DNA of 8,149 bases, taken from contig JAICTW010000085.1 in NCBI GenBank assembly GCA_025936195.1, positions 1-8,149 on the forward strand, read 5' to 3'. Made by a program: the position numbers and the translations under genes. This document shows positions 1 to 6,920 of this stretch, piece by piece. The notes beneath the pieces were generated by a model. It searched no databases, had not been told where the DNA came from, and saw nothing but the letters and a program-made list of their open reading frames with translations. The stretch comes from Flavisolibacter sp. (GTDB lineage Bacteria > Bacteroidota > Bacteroidia > Chitinophagales > Chitinophagaceae). The stretch's first letter is position 1. Every line of letters begins with the position of its first letter.

Positions 1-15
1 AATGTAAAAGAAAGT

Positions 16-54
16 TTTACTGCGCAATTCCTCAAGGAAGAACTGCGCAGTAAA
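16..54 (-). terminator. Hairpin terminator after the Yip1-family gene
   Basis: Positions 16-26 (TTTACTGCGCA) are perfectly complementary to 44-54, giving an 11-bp stem. Inside the loop, TTCC (28-31) can pair with GGAA (36-39) around a TCAA tetraloop, so the whole element may fold as one long interrupted hairpin. On the minus strand it begins four bases after the stop codon of the Yip1-family gene and is followed by a pyrimidine-rich run (ACTTTCTTTTAC), as expected for intrinsic termination. It may also act on a gene arriving from the left, which lies outside the window. Confidence 0.7.
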
Positions 55-58
55 TGAT

Positions 59-697
59 CTAAAATCTAAACGCTCCGTAAGACAAGCCGAAAACGTTCAT
101 TAAAATAGTGCCCAGTATCCATGCTATAACGAGGTATACAACTATACAAGCAACAAGGCTAACAACAAAATAGCCCGTTTGTTTGTCTGCAGATGTTTTT
201 TTCAGTTTGGGTAAGCCAATATAAAGCAGGTATAAGCTGTAAATTCCAAATAGTGCTCCGATAAAAGCGATAGCAGGAACTACGGAAAGCAGTCCGCCAA
301 TCCATGCCGGGGTAAAGGAATAAGCCACTAATTGCAAAGATCTGTTGAAGTTTTTTTCTGAACCAAATGAAGGTGCCAGTGCATCTATAATTAAAGCCGT
401 GATATAAACAGAAAGCAGTCCACCTAATAAAACGGTTAGGCCCTGATAAATTCCCCAATCTATTCCTGCAACTCTAGTCCCTAAAAAACTTACTCCTATA
501 AAACCGTACCCGATAAAAGCAGCAATAGCCGCTGCTCCTGCAAGCACTAAAACATAACCCGTTATAATTTGATTGGAGTTGGGAGTTTCCATTGAAATAA
601 CATCCCATTCCCTGGCTGGTTGCACAATCATATTCTTTGCTCTTTCAATAACATTTGTTTTGGTTGCCGGAGTTACTGGTTGATTGATCTGTTCCAT
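59..697 (-). CDS. Yip1-family multi-pass inner-membrane protein
   Basis: This 212-residue integral membrane protein resembles the bacterial Yip1/YIF1 domain family, whose bacterial members have no settled biochemical role. A soluble N-terminus (residues 1-42, with an amphipathic stretch IERAKNMIVQPAREWDVI) precedes hydrophobic segments near 45-69, 84-107, 125-160 and 176-203. Two features fit the family: AYSFTPAW (125-132), a proline within a membrane segment, and the basic turn GLPKLKKT (161-168) before the last helix. I chose the ATG at 697 over the in-frame TTG at 703, which adds only two residues. No clear Shine-Dalgarno sequence precedes it, as is common in Bacteroidota. The gene stands alone, with a strong hairpin just after its stop and a long gene-free gap upstream. 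The family call is fairly secure; the function is unknown. Confidence 0.8.
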   Translation of the reverse strand: MEQINQPVTPATKTNVIERAKNMIVQPAREWDVISMETPNSNQIITGYVLVLAGAAAIAAFIGYGFIGVSFLGTRVAGIDWGIYQGLTVLLGGLLSVYITALIIDALAPSFGSEKNFNRSLQLVAYSFTPAWIGGLLSVVPAIAFIGALFGIYSLYLLYIGLPKLKKTSADKQTGYFVVSLVACIVVYLVIAWILGTILMNVFGLSYGAFRF

Positions 698-1258
698 AAA
701 CAAGTTGGTTTTTGATAAACTGCCTACTCATTTGGCTTTTCGGCATTCGCCCCTTACTTTTTTGCGGGTGTTCAGGAAGTTTCCCTCAGATTCAAGGGTA
801 CTAAGAAAGATTTGCAAGGGAGAGGATGTCTAAATTTAGGAAAAGAGATTGAGAAGTGATGATTTAGAAACCAACATTTTGACGTGATACCAATTATTGC
901 ACATGAAATTTATAGCTTCGGCTGGTCACTCTGTCTTCTTTTTATTCCTCACACTTTACGATCAATAATAAGATAATGAAGTTAAAAGAAAACGCGGGAG
1001 AAGAGGTTGGAAATAAAAAATGCAGGGAGTGATTTAGCAAATCTATTGAATCAGGCAGTTGAGAGCTTGTTCATTCGGATATTAGATTACACCAATTTCC
1101 CTGCAAGGAAGTATAAAAAGAACTTGAAGTGAAAATCCAATAAGTGAGGCAGAGAGTGATTAATAAAATTTTTGTTTAGCGTACTATAGGGAACGGATTA
1201 GGTTTCATCAACCAGGTATTGAATTTTATTAAGCTCGCTGCCGCTTATTGGAAAATTT
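698..1258. other. Gene-free AT-rich intergenic region
   Basis: This 561-bp gap lies between the start of the Yip1-family gene and the end of the T9SS sorting-domain gene, both on the minus strand. It therefore holds the upstream region of the first and the downstream region of the second. I find no open frame with protein-like composition. The only structure seen is an AT-only inverted repeat, TAATAAAATT (1161-1170) against AATTTTATTA (1222-1231) with a 51-base loop, which could be chance at this base composition. No tRNA, riboswitch or mobile-element end was recognised. Confidence 0.5.
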
Positions 1259-1618
1259 TTATTTGACAGTGATTTTTCCTTCTTCTATACTTTCATCTTT
1301 TTCAAATACATCATACAAATAAGTTCCTTTCTTCAGGTTGTCTATGATTTTTCTTTCTTTATTGTTCAACACTGCCTGATAAACCATGGTGCCATCCAGA
1401 TCGAAAATGTAAAAATGAAGTGGTGTGGACGCAATAGCCGTAATACTTATCTTCCCGTACGAGGGATTGGGATAAAGTTTTACGGTTGCTTTTTTACTTT
1501 CGTTTTTATTGAGTGCTGAAACGTCCGAATCAATATTGCTTGCGTGATCAGATTCCTGTGCAAAAACTGCAGATGAAATCAGGGTAAATAAAACGGCAAA
1601 CAATAGATTTCTATTCAT
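1259..1618 (-). CDS. Small secreted protein consisting mainly of a T9SS type A sorting domain
   Basis: This is a 119-residue exported protein. Residues 1-21 form a Sec signal peptide (MNRNLLFAVLFTLISSAVFAQ), probably cleaved before or after Q21. Residues 22-45 are a polar linker. Residues 46-119 match the T9SS C-terminal type A sorting domain: VKLYPNPSYGKISI (46-59, with YPNP at 49-52), IFDLDGTMVYQ (71-81), a turn, LKKGTYLYDVF (95-105) and a terminal GKITVK. In this family the domain directs cargo through the type IX system to the cell surface, where it is normally cleaved. Here there is almost no cargo between signal and sorting domain. Its ATG lies 10 bp after the stop of the upstream PorG-like gene, so co-transcription is likely. 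It could be a degraded remnant of a larger cargo or a genuine small surface protein. Confidence 0.85.
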   Translation of the reverse strand: MNRNLLFAVLFTLISSAVFAQESDHASNIDSDVSALNKNESKKATVKLYPNPSYGKISITAIASTPLHFYIFDLDGTMVYQAVLNNKERKIIDNLKKGTYLYDVFEKDESIEEGKITVK

Positions 1619-1628
1619 AAATTTTAGT

Positions 1629-2600
1629 TTAGTAATAAGAAGGACAACGCAACTGTCTCAACGCCGGACTGTTTTGGTTTAATCTCCATCCCAAGCGAAT
1701 GATACTTGAAAAGAAAGCGTCATTCTGCGTTGCATCACCACGCTGTGGATCAGTTGGTGTACGGGGAGAACTTGAAAACGGAACAAAATCCTGTCTGTAA
1801 TACAATTGGTTGGCCATAGCTGCCTGGTCGGGAGAAAGATATTTGGAAAACAAACTGTTATCAATGTACGTTGTACTAACATCATCAATGTAGTCTGTAA
1901 ATGTCTGACGGTGCAATATCTCCAGTCCAACATACATATTCTCTTTGATATAGTACTTAAAGCCAAAACCCAGTGGGATCTCCAATTGAGTAAGGCCGTA
2001 AACCTTGCGGTCTGGGTATTCAGAAAAGCCCTGGCCTTCTAAGCGCAGGGGCTGCAATGGAACCCACTCGCTGCTACCACTAGGGGCATAGTATTTTCCT
2101 TTCGGATTGAAATGAAAAGCACCAATACCAATCAATCCATAAGGTCTTAGCTTTTTTGCCAGACCATCATATTTCTCAATGAAAACTGTAGGATAGAATT
2201 CTGCAGCAAGATAAGCTTCAAGCAATGAAGATTGAAACTGGAGGTTTCTTTGTTTACGGAAAAACTCAGCACCTCCTTTATCTTTAATCTCACTGTCATA
2301 GCCATCTAATTTGCCCTGGTTAATGGCAAAGCGGAATCCTAACCATTCGGCAGGATACACATTGGCATAAATTCCTTTAGATAATTTTGTAAGAGGGAAA
2401 CTTACGTCTTTAAGCCACGTTGATTGTCCCACACCAGAATTACCACCTAGATCGCCCAAGAAAAATAAGGGGCCGATGCCTAAACCAATTTCAACTTTGC
2501 CGTTACCGGTAGTAATAGATTGAGAAGATGACCTTGAGGTCAGTAAGAATAAGAAGCAGATGAGTACTAATGTACGTACGCTAGGTACAGTTGTTCTCAT
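1629..2600 (-). CDS. PorG/DUF6089-like outer-membrane beta-barrel protein
   Basis: This is a 323-residue predicted outer-membrane barrel. A signal peptide spans about residues 1-27 (hydrophobic LVLICFLFLL, then TSRSSSQ). The mature start, VEIGLGIGPLFFLGDLGG (36-53), then alternating strands around YANVYPAEWLGFRFA, SSLLEAYLAAEFY and YGLIGIGAFHFNPKG, and especially IPLGFGFKYYI (208-218) and HRQTFTDYIDDVSTTYID (230-247), match the DUF6089/PorG pattern as I remember it. In the characterised case PorG is an outer-membrane component of the type IX secretion machinery. The segment 248-296 is polar and loop-like, making the protein longer than PorG (about 230 residues from memory). The neighbouring sorting-domain gene is compatible with a T9SS link. 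The barrel assignment is secure; calling it the true PorG is not, because paralogues are common. Confidence 0.75.
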   Translation of the reverse strand: MRTTVPSVRTLVLICFLFLLTSRSSSQSITTGNGKVEIGLGIGPLFFLGDLGGNSGVGQSTWLKDVSFPLTKLSKGIYANVYPAEWLGFRFAINQGKLDGYDSEIKDKGGAEFFRKQRNLQFQSSLLEAYLAAEFYPTVFIEKYDGLAKKLRPYGLIGIGAFHFNPKGKYYAPSGSSEWVPLQPLRLEGQGFSEYPDRKVYGLTQLEIPLGFGFKYYIKENMYVGLEILHRQTFTDYIDDVSTTYIDNSLFSKYLSPDQAAMANQLYYRQDFVPFSSSPRTPTDPQRGDATQNDAFFSSIIRLGWRLNQNSPALRQLRCPSYY

Positions 2601-2640
2601 AGAATAGGGTTTTAGTTTTACAAGGATTTGGATAACGTGG

Positions 2641-2671
2641 CTAAAGTAGAAAAGGAAAAGTTAGCGTACAA
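2641..2671 (-). promoter_or_regulatory. Candidate Bacteroidota promoter for the PorG-like gene
   Basis: On the minus strand, TTG (2671-2669) is followed after 20 bases by TACTTTAG (2648-2641). The known Bacteroidota sigma-ABfr pattern is TTG, about 19-21 bases, then TAnnTTTG, so the -7 box has one mismatch. The predicted start of transcription would leave a leader of roughly 35 bases before the ATG at 2600. This rests on pattern match alone. Confidence 0.35.
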
Positions 2672-2765
2672 GCATATTGCTAAAATTTTTTTAACAATAA
2701 GAGAAAACCCGAATGGCTACTCGTAAATCTACGAAGGAAAATGAACTTGTAGATTTTTTGTAATT

Positions 2766-2791
2766 GGATAGGGATTCTTCTTTACCTATCC
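2766..2791 (-). terminator. Possible terminator hairpin after the GNAT gene
   Basis: GGATAGG (2766-2772) pairs perfectly with CCTATCC (2785-2791) around a 12-base loop, beginning 8 bases after the acetyltransferase stop codon. No uninterrupted U-run follows on the minus strand, so intrinsic termination is uncertain. A second weak stem (AAATCTAC 2725-2732 with GTAGATTT 2749-2756) lies just beyond. Its T-run is on the plus strand, where no upstream gene would use it. Confidence 0.35.
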
Positions 2792-2799
2792 TCATTCTT

Positions 2800-3246
2800 T
2801 CATCTCTTCACCATATAAATATGTTCAATCCCATCCTCTAAATACACCTCGCTTACTTGTTCAAATCCTAATGATTCATAGAATTTTTTTAAATAAAGTT
2901 GTGCGCCGATTTTAATTGGCTGAACGCCGAATAATTTGTTCACTACATCAATGGATTGCTTCATTAATTGTCTTCCGATTCCTGAATTTCGAACAAAAGG
3001 TGAAGTAACCACTCTTCCAATTGAAGGCTGTTCATATATCTCTCCCGCAGGCACCAATCTGGTATAAGCCACTAATTGATTATTATGAAAGCCCATTAAA
3101 TGAAATGAGTTCTGATCTTTGTCATCAGCATCCTGGAAAACACAGTTCTGTTCTACCACAAATACTTCATTGCGCAATTGAAGAATGGCATACAATTGAT
3201 AAGGGCTCAGCTCTTCAAATTTTTTTAACAGCCATTGAATGTGCAT
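2800..3246 (-). CDS. GNAT-family N-acetyltransferase, ElaA type
   Basis: This is a 148-residue cytoplasmic acetyltransferase of the GNAT superfamily, closest in pattern to ElaA (COG2153); it transfers acetyl from acetyl-CoA to an unknown amine. The N-terminal signature W5...LQLRNEVFVVEQ (22-33) followed by an acidic DADDKD (39-44) and AYTRLVPAG (60-68) is characteristic of ElaA. IGRVVTSPFVRNSGIGRQLM (76-95) holds the acetyl-CoA phosphate-binding loop R86-x-x-G89-x-G91. AQLYLKKFYESLGF (115-128) and IEHIYMVK (140-147) complete the fold. The length is typical for the family. The ATG lies 9 bp after the stop of the M28 peptidase gene, so the two are probably one transcript. Substrate and physiological role are unknown, and no functional link to the peptidase is evident beyond adjacency. 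Confidence 0.85.
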   Translation of the reverse strand: MHIQWLLKKFEELSPYQLYAILQLRNEVFVVEQNCVFQDADDKDQNSFHLMGFHNNQLVAYTRLVPAGEIYEQPSIGRVVTSPFVRNSGIGRQLMKQSIDVVNKLFGVQPIKIGAQLYLKKFYESLGFEQVSEVYLEDGIEHIYMVKR

Positions 3247-3255
3247 AGCGCAAAT

Positions 3256-4605
3256 TTAACGGCCAATGCCAGGAACAACAGGTAGACTTTCATTGCCTGT
3301 TTCATTTACCGATTGAATGGCGAAAAAATAATTATCCTTTGAATAAGGAAGTGTCATTGTTGTTTTATCGGTAAATATTTTTTTCTGCCAAACAGGAGAA
3401 GTGGTTTCTCTCATTAAAATGTAATAGCCTTTTACTTTCCCATTCTTCGGTGCTTTCCAATTCAGGGTAGTGCTGTTGGTAAGATTGCGCACTTCTATTT
3501 TCACTTCCTGCGGCATTGGGGGAGCCTTGGCAAGATTTGCTAAAGTAGAAAGATTAATGCCAGTATTCTTTCTCAGGTATTCAAAATCCATGAACTCCGG
3601 AAGATCGCCGTAAACAATTCCCTTTTCTGTTCTGAGGTCCTGGTGCTGGTGATTGAAATTCTCATTCATCTCCGTAATACGAACGGCCGTATAACCATTT
3701 TGCAGAAAAGGAATATGATCGCCGCCGCGCAAAAAACGGTCGCTGCGATAGATCATTACCACTTCAAGATTATCAACATAACGTTCACCAATTTCTTTTA
3801 CATACCTCGCCAGTTGCCTTGACTTGCTGTCATTTTCCAAACCAAGGCTGCGAACCATCAACGCAGCCCTGCCGGTATCGCTTACCGGGAAAGCTTCACT
3901 GAATACTCTTAGTCTTGTGTTGTCAATAATATTGGTTTCATTGCTGTTGTTGCTGCCTACAATGTCATTGTTCAGCATCGCATCTACATTCCAGTTTTTT
4001 GTTTTTGCCTGATCGGCTAAAAATGTTGAACCTAATAATCCCTGCTCTTCACCACTTACTGCAACAAAGATGATGGTTGCAGGAAATGCATGTTTGCTCA
4101 TTACTCGTGCACATTCCATCACGGCTGCTGTTCCGCTTCCATCGTCATTGGCGCCGGGTGCATCGGAAGTGCGGTTCATTACATCGGTAACACGACTGTC
4201 TAAGTGCCCGCTGATAATGTAAATGCGATCATCGTTCGGATCTGTTCCTTTCAAAATGGCCATAGCATTACCAAGATTTGTCGGCACATCCACTCTTCTT
4301 TTATCTGCAGCTATTGTTACGGTATCTACAAAAGCAGTCATTCTTCCATTACTGTTCTTTGCAAATTCACTGAAGCGTTGCACCACCCAATTTCTTGCAG
4401 CGCCAATGCCTCTGTTCTTATCTGTAATTGTGCTTAATGTACTTCTGGTTCCAAAACTTACCAGTTTTGTGATGGACGATTTCAAACTGTCCGCCGACAC
4501 TTCTTTCACCATTTGTTCAATCTCAGGATCACGTTCGATAATGGTTTGTGCAAATCCTTTTGTAAGGAAAGCAAATACAAAGGCCAACAAAAGCAGTCTT
4601 TTCAT
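3256..4605 (-). CDS. Secreted M28-family zinc peptidase with C-terminal Fn3-like domain
   Basis: This is a 449-residue exported metallopeptidase of family M28 (aminopeptidase/carboxypeptidase type). A Sec signal peptide covers residues 1-20 (MKRLLLLAFVFAFLTKGFAQ). The two-zinc catalytic site is complete: H134 and D136 in SGHLDS, D154 in GANDDGSG, E186 and E187 in SGEEQGL (general base and zinc ligand), D214 in NNDIVG, and H319 in NHQHQD (H-x-x-x-D spacing; H321 is an alternative). Residues about 364-449 (PPMPQEVKIEV, LNWKAP, YYILMRE, NYFFAIQSVNETGNES) look like a fibronectin type III domain. There is no T9SS sorting domain, so the protein is probably periplasmic or released by another route. 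A longer frame begins at TTG 4626, but that TTG is part of a perfect -7 promoter box, so ATG 4605 is preferred. The likely role is peptide degradation for nutrition. Confidence 0.9.
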   Translation of the reverse strand: MKRLLLLAFVFAFLTKGFAQTIIERDPEIEQMVKEVSADSLKSSITKLVSFGTRSTLSTITDKNRGIGAARNWVVQRFSEFAKNSNGRMTAFVDTVTIAADKRRVDVPTNLGNAMAILKGTDPNDDRIYIISGHLDSRVTDVMNRTSDAPGANDDGSGTAAVMECARVMSKHAFPATIIFVAVSGEEQGLLGSTFLADQAKTKNWNVDAMLNNDIVGSNNSNETNIIDNTRLRVFSEAFPVSDTGRAALMVRSLGLENDSKSRQLARYVKEIGERYVDNLEVVMIYRSDRFLRGGDHIPFLQNGYTAVRITEMNENFNHQHQDLRTEKGIVYGDLPEFMDFEYLRKNTGINLSTLANLAKAPPMPQEVKIEVRNLTNSTTLNWKAPKNGKVKGYYILMRETTSPVWQKKIFTDKTTMTLPYSKDNYFFAIQSVNETGNESLPVVPGIGR

Positions 4606-4623
4606 GTTTGAGTTTTTGATGAT

Positions 4624-4631
4624 CAAATTTA
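4624..4631 (-). promoter_or_regulatory. Bacteroidota -7 box for the M28 peptidase gene
   Basis: Minus-strand TAAATTTG (4631-4624) matches the TAnnTTTG consensus at all fixed positions, and its last T lies 18 bases before the preferred ATG at 4605. No TTG is visible at the usual -33 spacing. The expected transcription start would give a leader of only about 10-15 bases. The box also rules out translation from the in-frame TTG that forms its 3' end. Confidence 0.5.
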
Positions 4632-4691
4632 AGGATGAACCTTCTTCATTCTTTTATTCTATTTTTATTTTCACCCAATCCTAATTTTAAG

Positions 4692-5408
4692 ATGAAAAAA
4701 AATGAGTTGAGTATTGCTACAATTTCATTGGCCAGAAACGAGAAAGAAGAAAAAGTTTTGCGTACATCATTGAAGCAATTGGCTGAATTAGACCTTCCTG
4801 TGTATATTACTGATGGTGGCTCTTCAGAAAACTTTCTTCAATTCCTTTATGGTATTCCCCAGTTTATTGTTATGGAGGCAAAAGGACTTTGGTTGCAGGC
4901 AAAGAGAAGTATTGCAGAAGCTCATAAAGCAGGATCAAAATTTATTTTTTATACCGAACCTGATAAACAGGAATTCTTTACACATCATTTGCAAACGATA
5001 TTGGAAACAATAATGGTAAATGAAAATACAGGTGTTGTTCTTGCTTCCCGTTCAAAGAAAAGTTTTTCAAGTTTCCCTTCCTTTCAGCAAATGACAGAAA
5101 CAACTATTAATAATTGTTGTAAAGAAATTATTGGAAGAGAAATGGATTATTGTTACGGACCTTTTCTATTTAGTTCGCAATTGGTTTCTTACATGCAATC
5201 ACTCGATGAGAACTGTGGCTGGGGATGGCGGCCGTTTTTGTTTGAAGTAGCACATCGTCTTGGCTTTGCAATAGAAAATTACGAAGGTGATTTTAGTTGT
5301 CCGCCGGAGCAGCAACAAGATGATGCGAAAGAAAGAATTTACCGGATGAAGCAATTGACACAGAACATCAGCGGTCTTGTGCAGGCAACATCAGTTGATT
5401 TTGAATAG
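4692..5408 (+). CDS. Uncharacterised GT-A-like glycosyltransferase family protein
   Basis: This is a 238-residue soluble protein with the outline of a GT-A nucleotide-sugar fold. Strand one is LSIATISLARNE (6-17), followed by VYITDGGSS (37-45), the usual nucleotide-binding turn. KFIFYTEPDK (83-92) occupies the DxD metal-site position but reads E-P-D. Further on are GVVLASRS (114-121), YGPFLFS (155-161) and CGWGWRPFLFEVAHRLGF (175-192), which resemble the acceptor-side motifs of family-2 transferases. The C-terminus is a polar helix. I do not recognise a named family, and the sugar donor and acceptor are unknown. The start chosen is ATG 4692 (MKKNELS). An in-frame ATG at 4635 would add 19 residues including a hydrophobic MNLLHSFILFLF, but most of that extension would come from the promoter region of the divergent peptidase gene. 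The gene stands alone and converges on rarA. Confidence 0.65.
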   Translation: MKKNELSIATISLARNEKEEKVLRTSLKQLAELDLPVYITDGGSSENFLQFLYGIPQFIVMEAKGLWLQAKRSIAEAHKAGSKFIFYTEPDKQEFFTHHLQTILETIMVNENTGVVLASRSKKSFSSFPSFQQMTETTINNCCKEIIGREMDYCYGPFLFSSQLVSYMQSLDENCGWGWRPFLFEVAHRLGFAIENYEGDFSCPPEQQQDDAKERIYRMKQLTQNISGLVQATSVDFE

Positions 5409-5443
5409 AGAAAGACTGTATTATTCACCAATGGTAGAGGATA

Positions 5444-6712
5444 CTAATAACCGTATTTGTCTTTCCAAAGGTTTCTTAAAAATTTTCTCAGCTCTTCTTC
5501 TCTCGGATTTTTTCCGGGCTCGTAAAACGCTGTTCCTTTTAGAGCATCAGGTAAAAATTCCTGCTCTGTAAAATTGCCTTCGTAGCTATGGGCATATTTA
5601 TAATTTTTGCCATAACCCATTTTTTTCATCAGGCCCGTTGGTGCATTGCGAATATGTAAAGGCACAGGCAGATCGCCTTCTTTTTGAACTGCAGCCAATG
5701 CTTCTTCAATGGCCATATAGGATGCATTGCTTTTGTGTGAAGAAGCCAGATAGGTTGCACATTGTGCTAAAATAATTCTTGCTTCCGGATAACCAATTTT
5801 ATTCACAGCTTCAAAAGCGGCATTGGCCAAAACCAATGCAGTCGGATTGGCATTGCCAATATCTTCACTGGCAAAAATCACCATTCTTCTTGCAATGAAT
5901 TTTACATCTTCACCGCCTTCAATCATTCGTGCCAGCCAGTAAATAGCTCCGTTGGGGTCGCTGCCACGCATAGATTTTATAAAAGCGGAAATAATATCAT
6001 AATGCTGCTCACCTGTTTTATCGTATAAGGCAATTCGTTGTTGTGCAATGCTCATTACTTTATCATTCGTAACAACGATCGTTTTGTCTTTTGATAAAGC
6101 ATCTACAACCAACTCCAATAGGTTCAAAAGTTTTCTTGCGTCACCTCCTGAAATGGTGATCAACGCTTCTGTTTCTTTCAGTTCAACATTTTTTGTTTTC
6201 AGCCATTCGTCATTTTCCAAAGCATTATGCAACAGCTTAATTAAATCTTCTTCTGTCAATGGCTTCAATACATACACCTGGCAACGGCTAAGCAAGGCGC
6301 TGTTTACTTCAAAAGAAGGATTTTCTGTGGTAGCGCCAATTAAAGTGATAATTCCTTTTTCAACGGCTCCCAATAAAGCATCCTGCTGACCTTTATTGAA
6401 GCGATGAATTTCATCAATGAATAAAATGGCGTGAGAAATTTTCTTTGCTGTTTCAATCACTTCTCTCACTTCCTTTACGCCACTGCTGATGGCGCTTAAT
6501 TGGAAATAAGGAATGTTCAATGTGTGGGCAATAATATTGGCGATGGTAGTCTTTCCGGTTCCGGGTGGTCCCCAAAGGATCATCGAAGGAATTTTACCGT
6601 TTTCAATAGCGGTCCGCAGCACACTTCCTTTGCCGGTTAAATGTTCCTGGCCAATCAGGTCATCCAAAGTTTGCGGACGCATCCGCTCTGCCAATGGTGC
6701 AGAAGAATTCAT
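5444..6712 (-). CDS. rarA: Replication-associated recombination protein A (AAA+ ATPase)
   Basis: This is a 422-residue cytoplasmic AAA+ ATPase of the RarA/MgsA/WRNIP1 family, which acts at stalled replication forks and interacts with single-strand binding protein in characterised bacteria. Family signature PLAERMRPQTLDDLIGQEHL (6-25) opens the protein. Walker A is GPPGTGKT (48-55), Walker B is AILFIDEIH (95-103), sensor 1 is ATTENPSFE (127-135), the arginine finger is in LLSRCQ (140-145), and sensor 2 is GGDARKLLN (189-197, R193). The C-terminal part carries the conserved KSMRGSDPNGAIYWLARM (246-263), ASEDIGNANP (281-290), PLHIRNAPTGLMKKMGYG (351-368) and YAHSYEGNF (373-381). Length and all motifs are typical, with no damage seen. 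The stop lies 35 bp from the stop of the convergent glycosyltransferase-like gene. No SD sequence precedes the ATG. A near-match -7 box TTAATTTG (6724-6717) sits only 4 bases upstream, so the true promoter is unclear. Confidence 0.97.
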   Translation of the reverse strand: MNSSAPLAERMRPQTLDDLIGQEHLTGKGSVLRTAIENGKIPSMILWGPPGTGKTTIANIIAHTLNIPYFQLSAISSGVKEVREVIETAKKISHAILFIDEIHRFNKGQQDALLGAVEKGIITLIGATTENPSFEVNSALLSRCQVYVLKPLTEEDLIKLLHNALENDEWLKTKNVELKETEALITISGGDARKLLNLLELVVDALSKDKTIVVTNDKVMSIAQQRIALYDKTGEQHYDIISAFIKSMRGSDPNGAIYWLARMIEGGEDVKFIARRMVIFASEDIGNANPTALVLANAAFEAVNKIGYPEARIILAQCATYLASSHKSNASYMAIEEALAAVQKEGDLPVPLHIRNAPTGLMKKMGYGKNYKYAHSYEGNFTEQEFLPDALKGTAFYEPGKNPREEELRKFLRNLWKDKYGY

Positions 6713-6762
6713 TCTTCAAATTAAGGAAGAAAATGCATTGTGTGATGTAGATAATTTATGAA

Positions 6763-6808
6763 CCGATCACCACTGCGACTATGATGCTTTTGTTGCGCTT
6801 CGTCTTCG
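6763..6808 (-). repeat. Imperfect inverted repeat, left copy
   Basis: The reverse complement of 6763-6796 aligns without gaps to 7178-7211, with 24 of 34 bases identical by hand count. Shared blocks are GCAAC, AGC, ATAGT, GCAGTG, GAT and GG. Allowing gaps, the similarity extends inward to about 6808 (CGAAGACGAAGC against CGAACGGAGC). The copy may continue to a shared TAATTCT at 6850-6856. Confidence 0.55.
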
Positions 6809-6920
6809 CGTAGCTTCTGCGGAGCAAGGTCGCACTCTTGTACTTTCTATAATTCTGTTCAGCATTGTGGAAATGTTATACAATATTCAACAGTTTTCGA
6901 TTCGAAGTTTTTTTCAGCGC

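Noticed and set aside
976..1032. 18-codon ATG frame (MKLKENAGEEVG...) in the 698-1258 gap
   Set aside because: Too short, with no family resemblance and no promoter or SD signal.
1161..1231. AT-only 10-bp inverted repeat as the T9SS gene terminator
   Set aside because: It has a 51-base loop, only A-T pairs and no adjacent U-run. It is expected by chance in AT-rich DNA.
4223..4684. 153-codon plus-strand open frame opposite the M28 gene
   Set aside because: It lies almost entirely antisense to the catalytic part of a clear M28 peptidase. Its composition is a shadow of that gene.
3256..5408. Peptidase, acetyltransferase and glycosyltransferase as a defence or biosynthetic cluster
   Set aside because: The glycosyltransferase-like gene is divergent from the other two. 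The families are common standalone genes, and nothing in the sequence connects their functions.
5410..5465. GAAAGAC (5410-5416) against GTCTTTC (5459-5465) as a bidirectional terminator between the glycosyltransferase-like gene and rarA
   Set aside because: The stem is only 7 bp with a 42-base loop, and the right arm lies inside the rarA coding region. It is likely chance.
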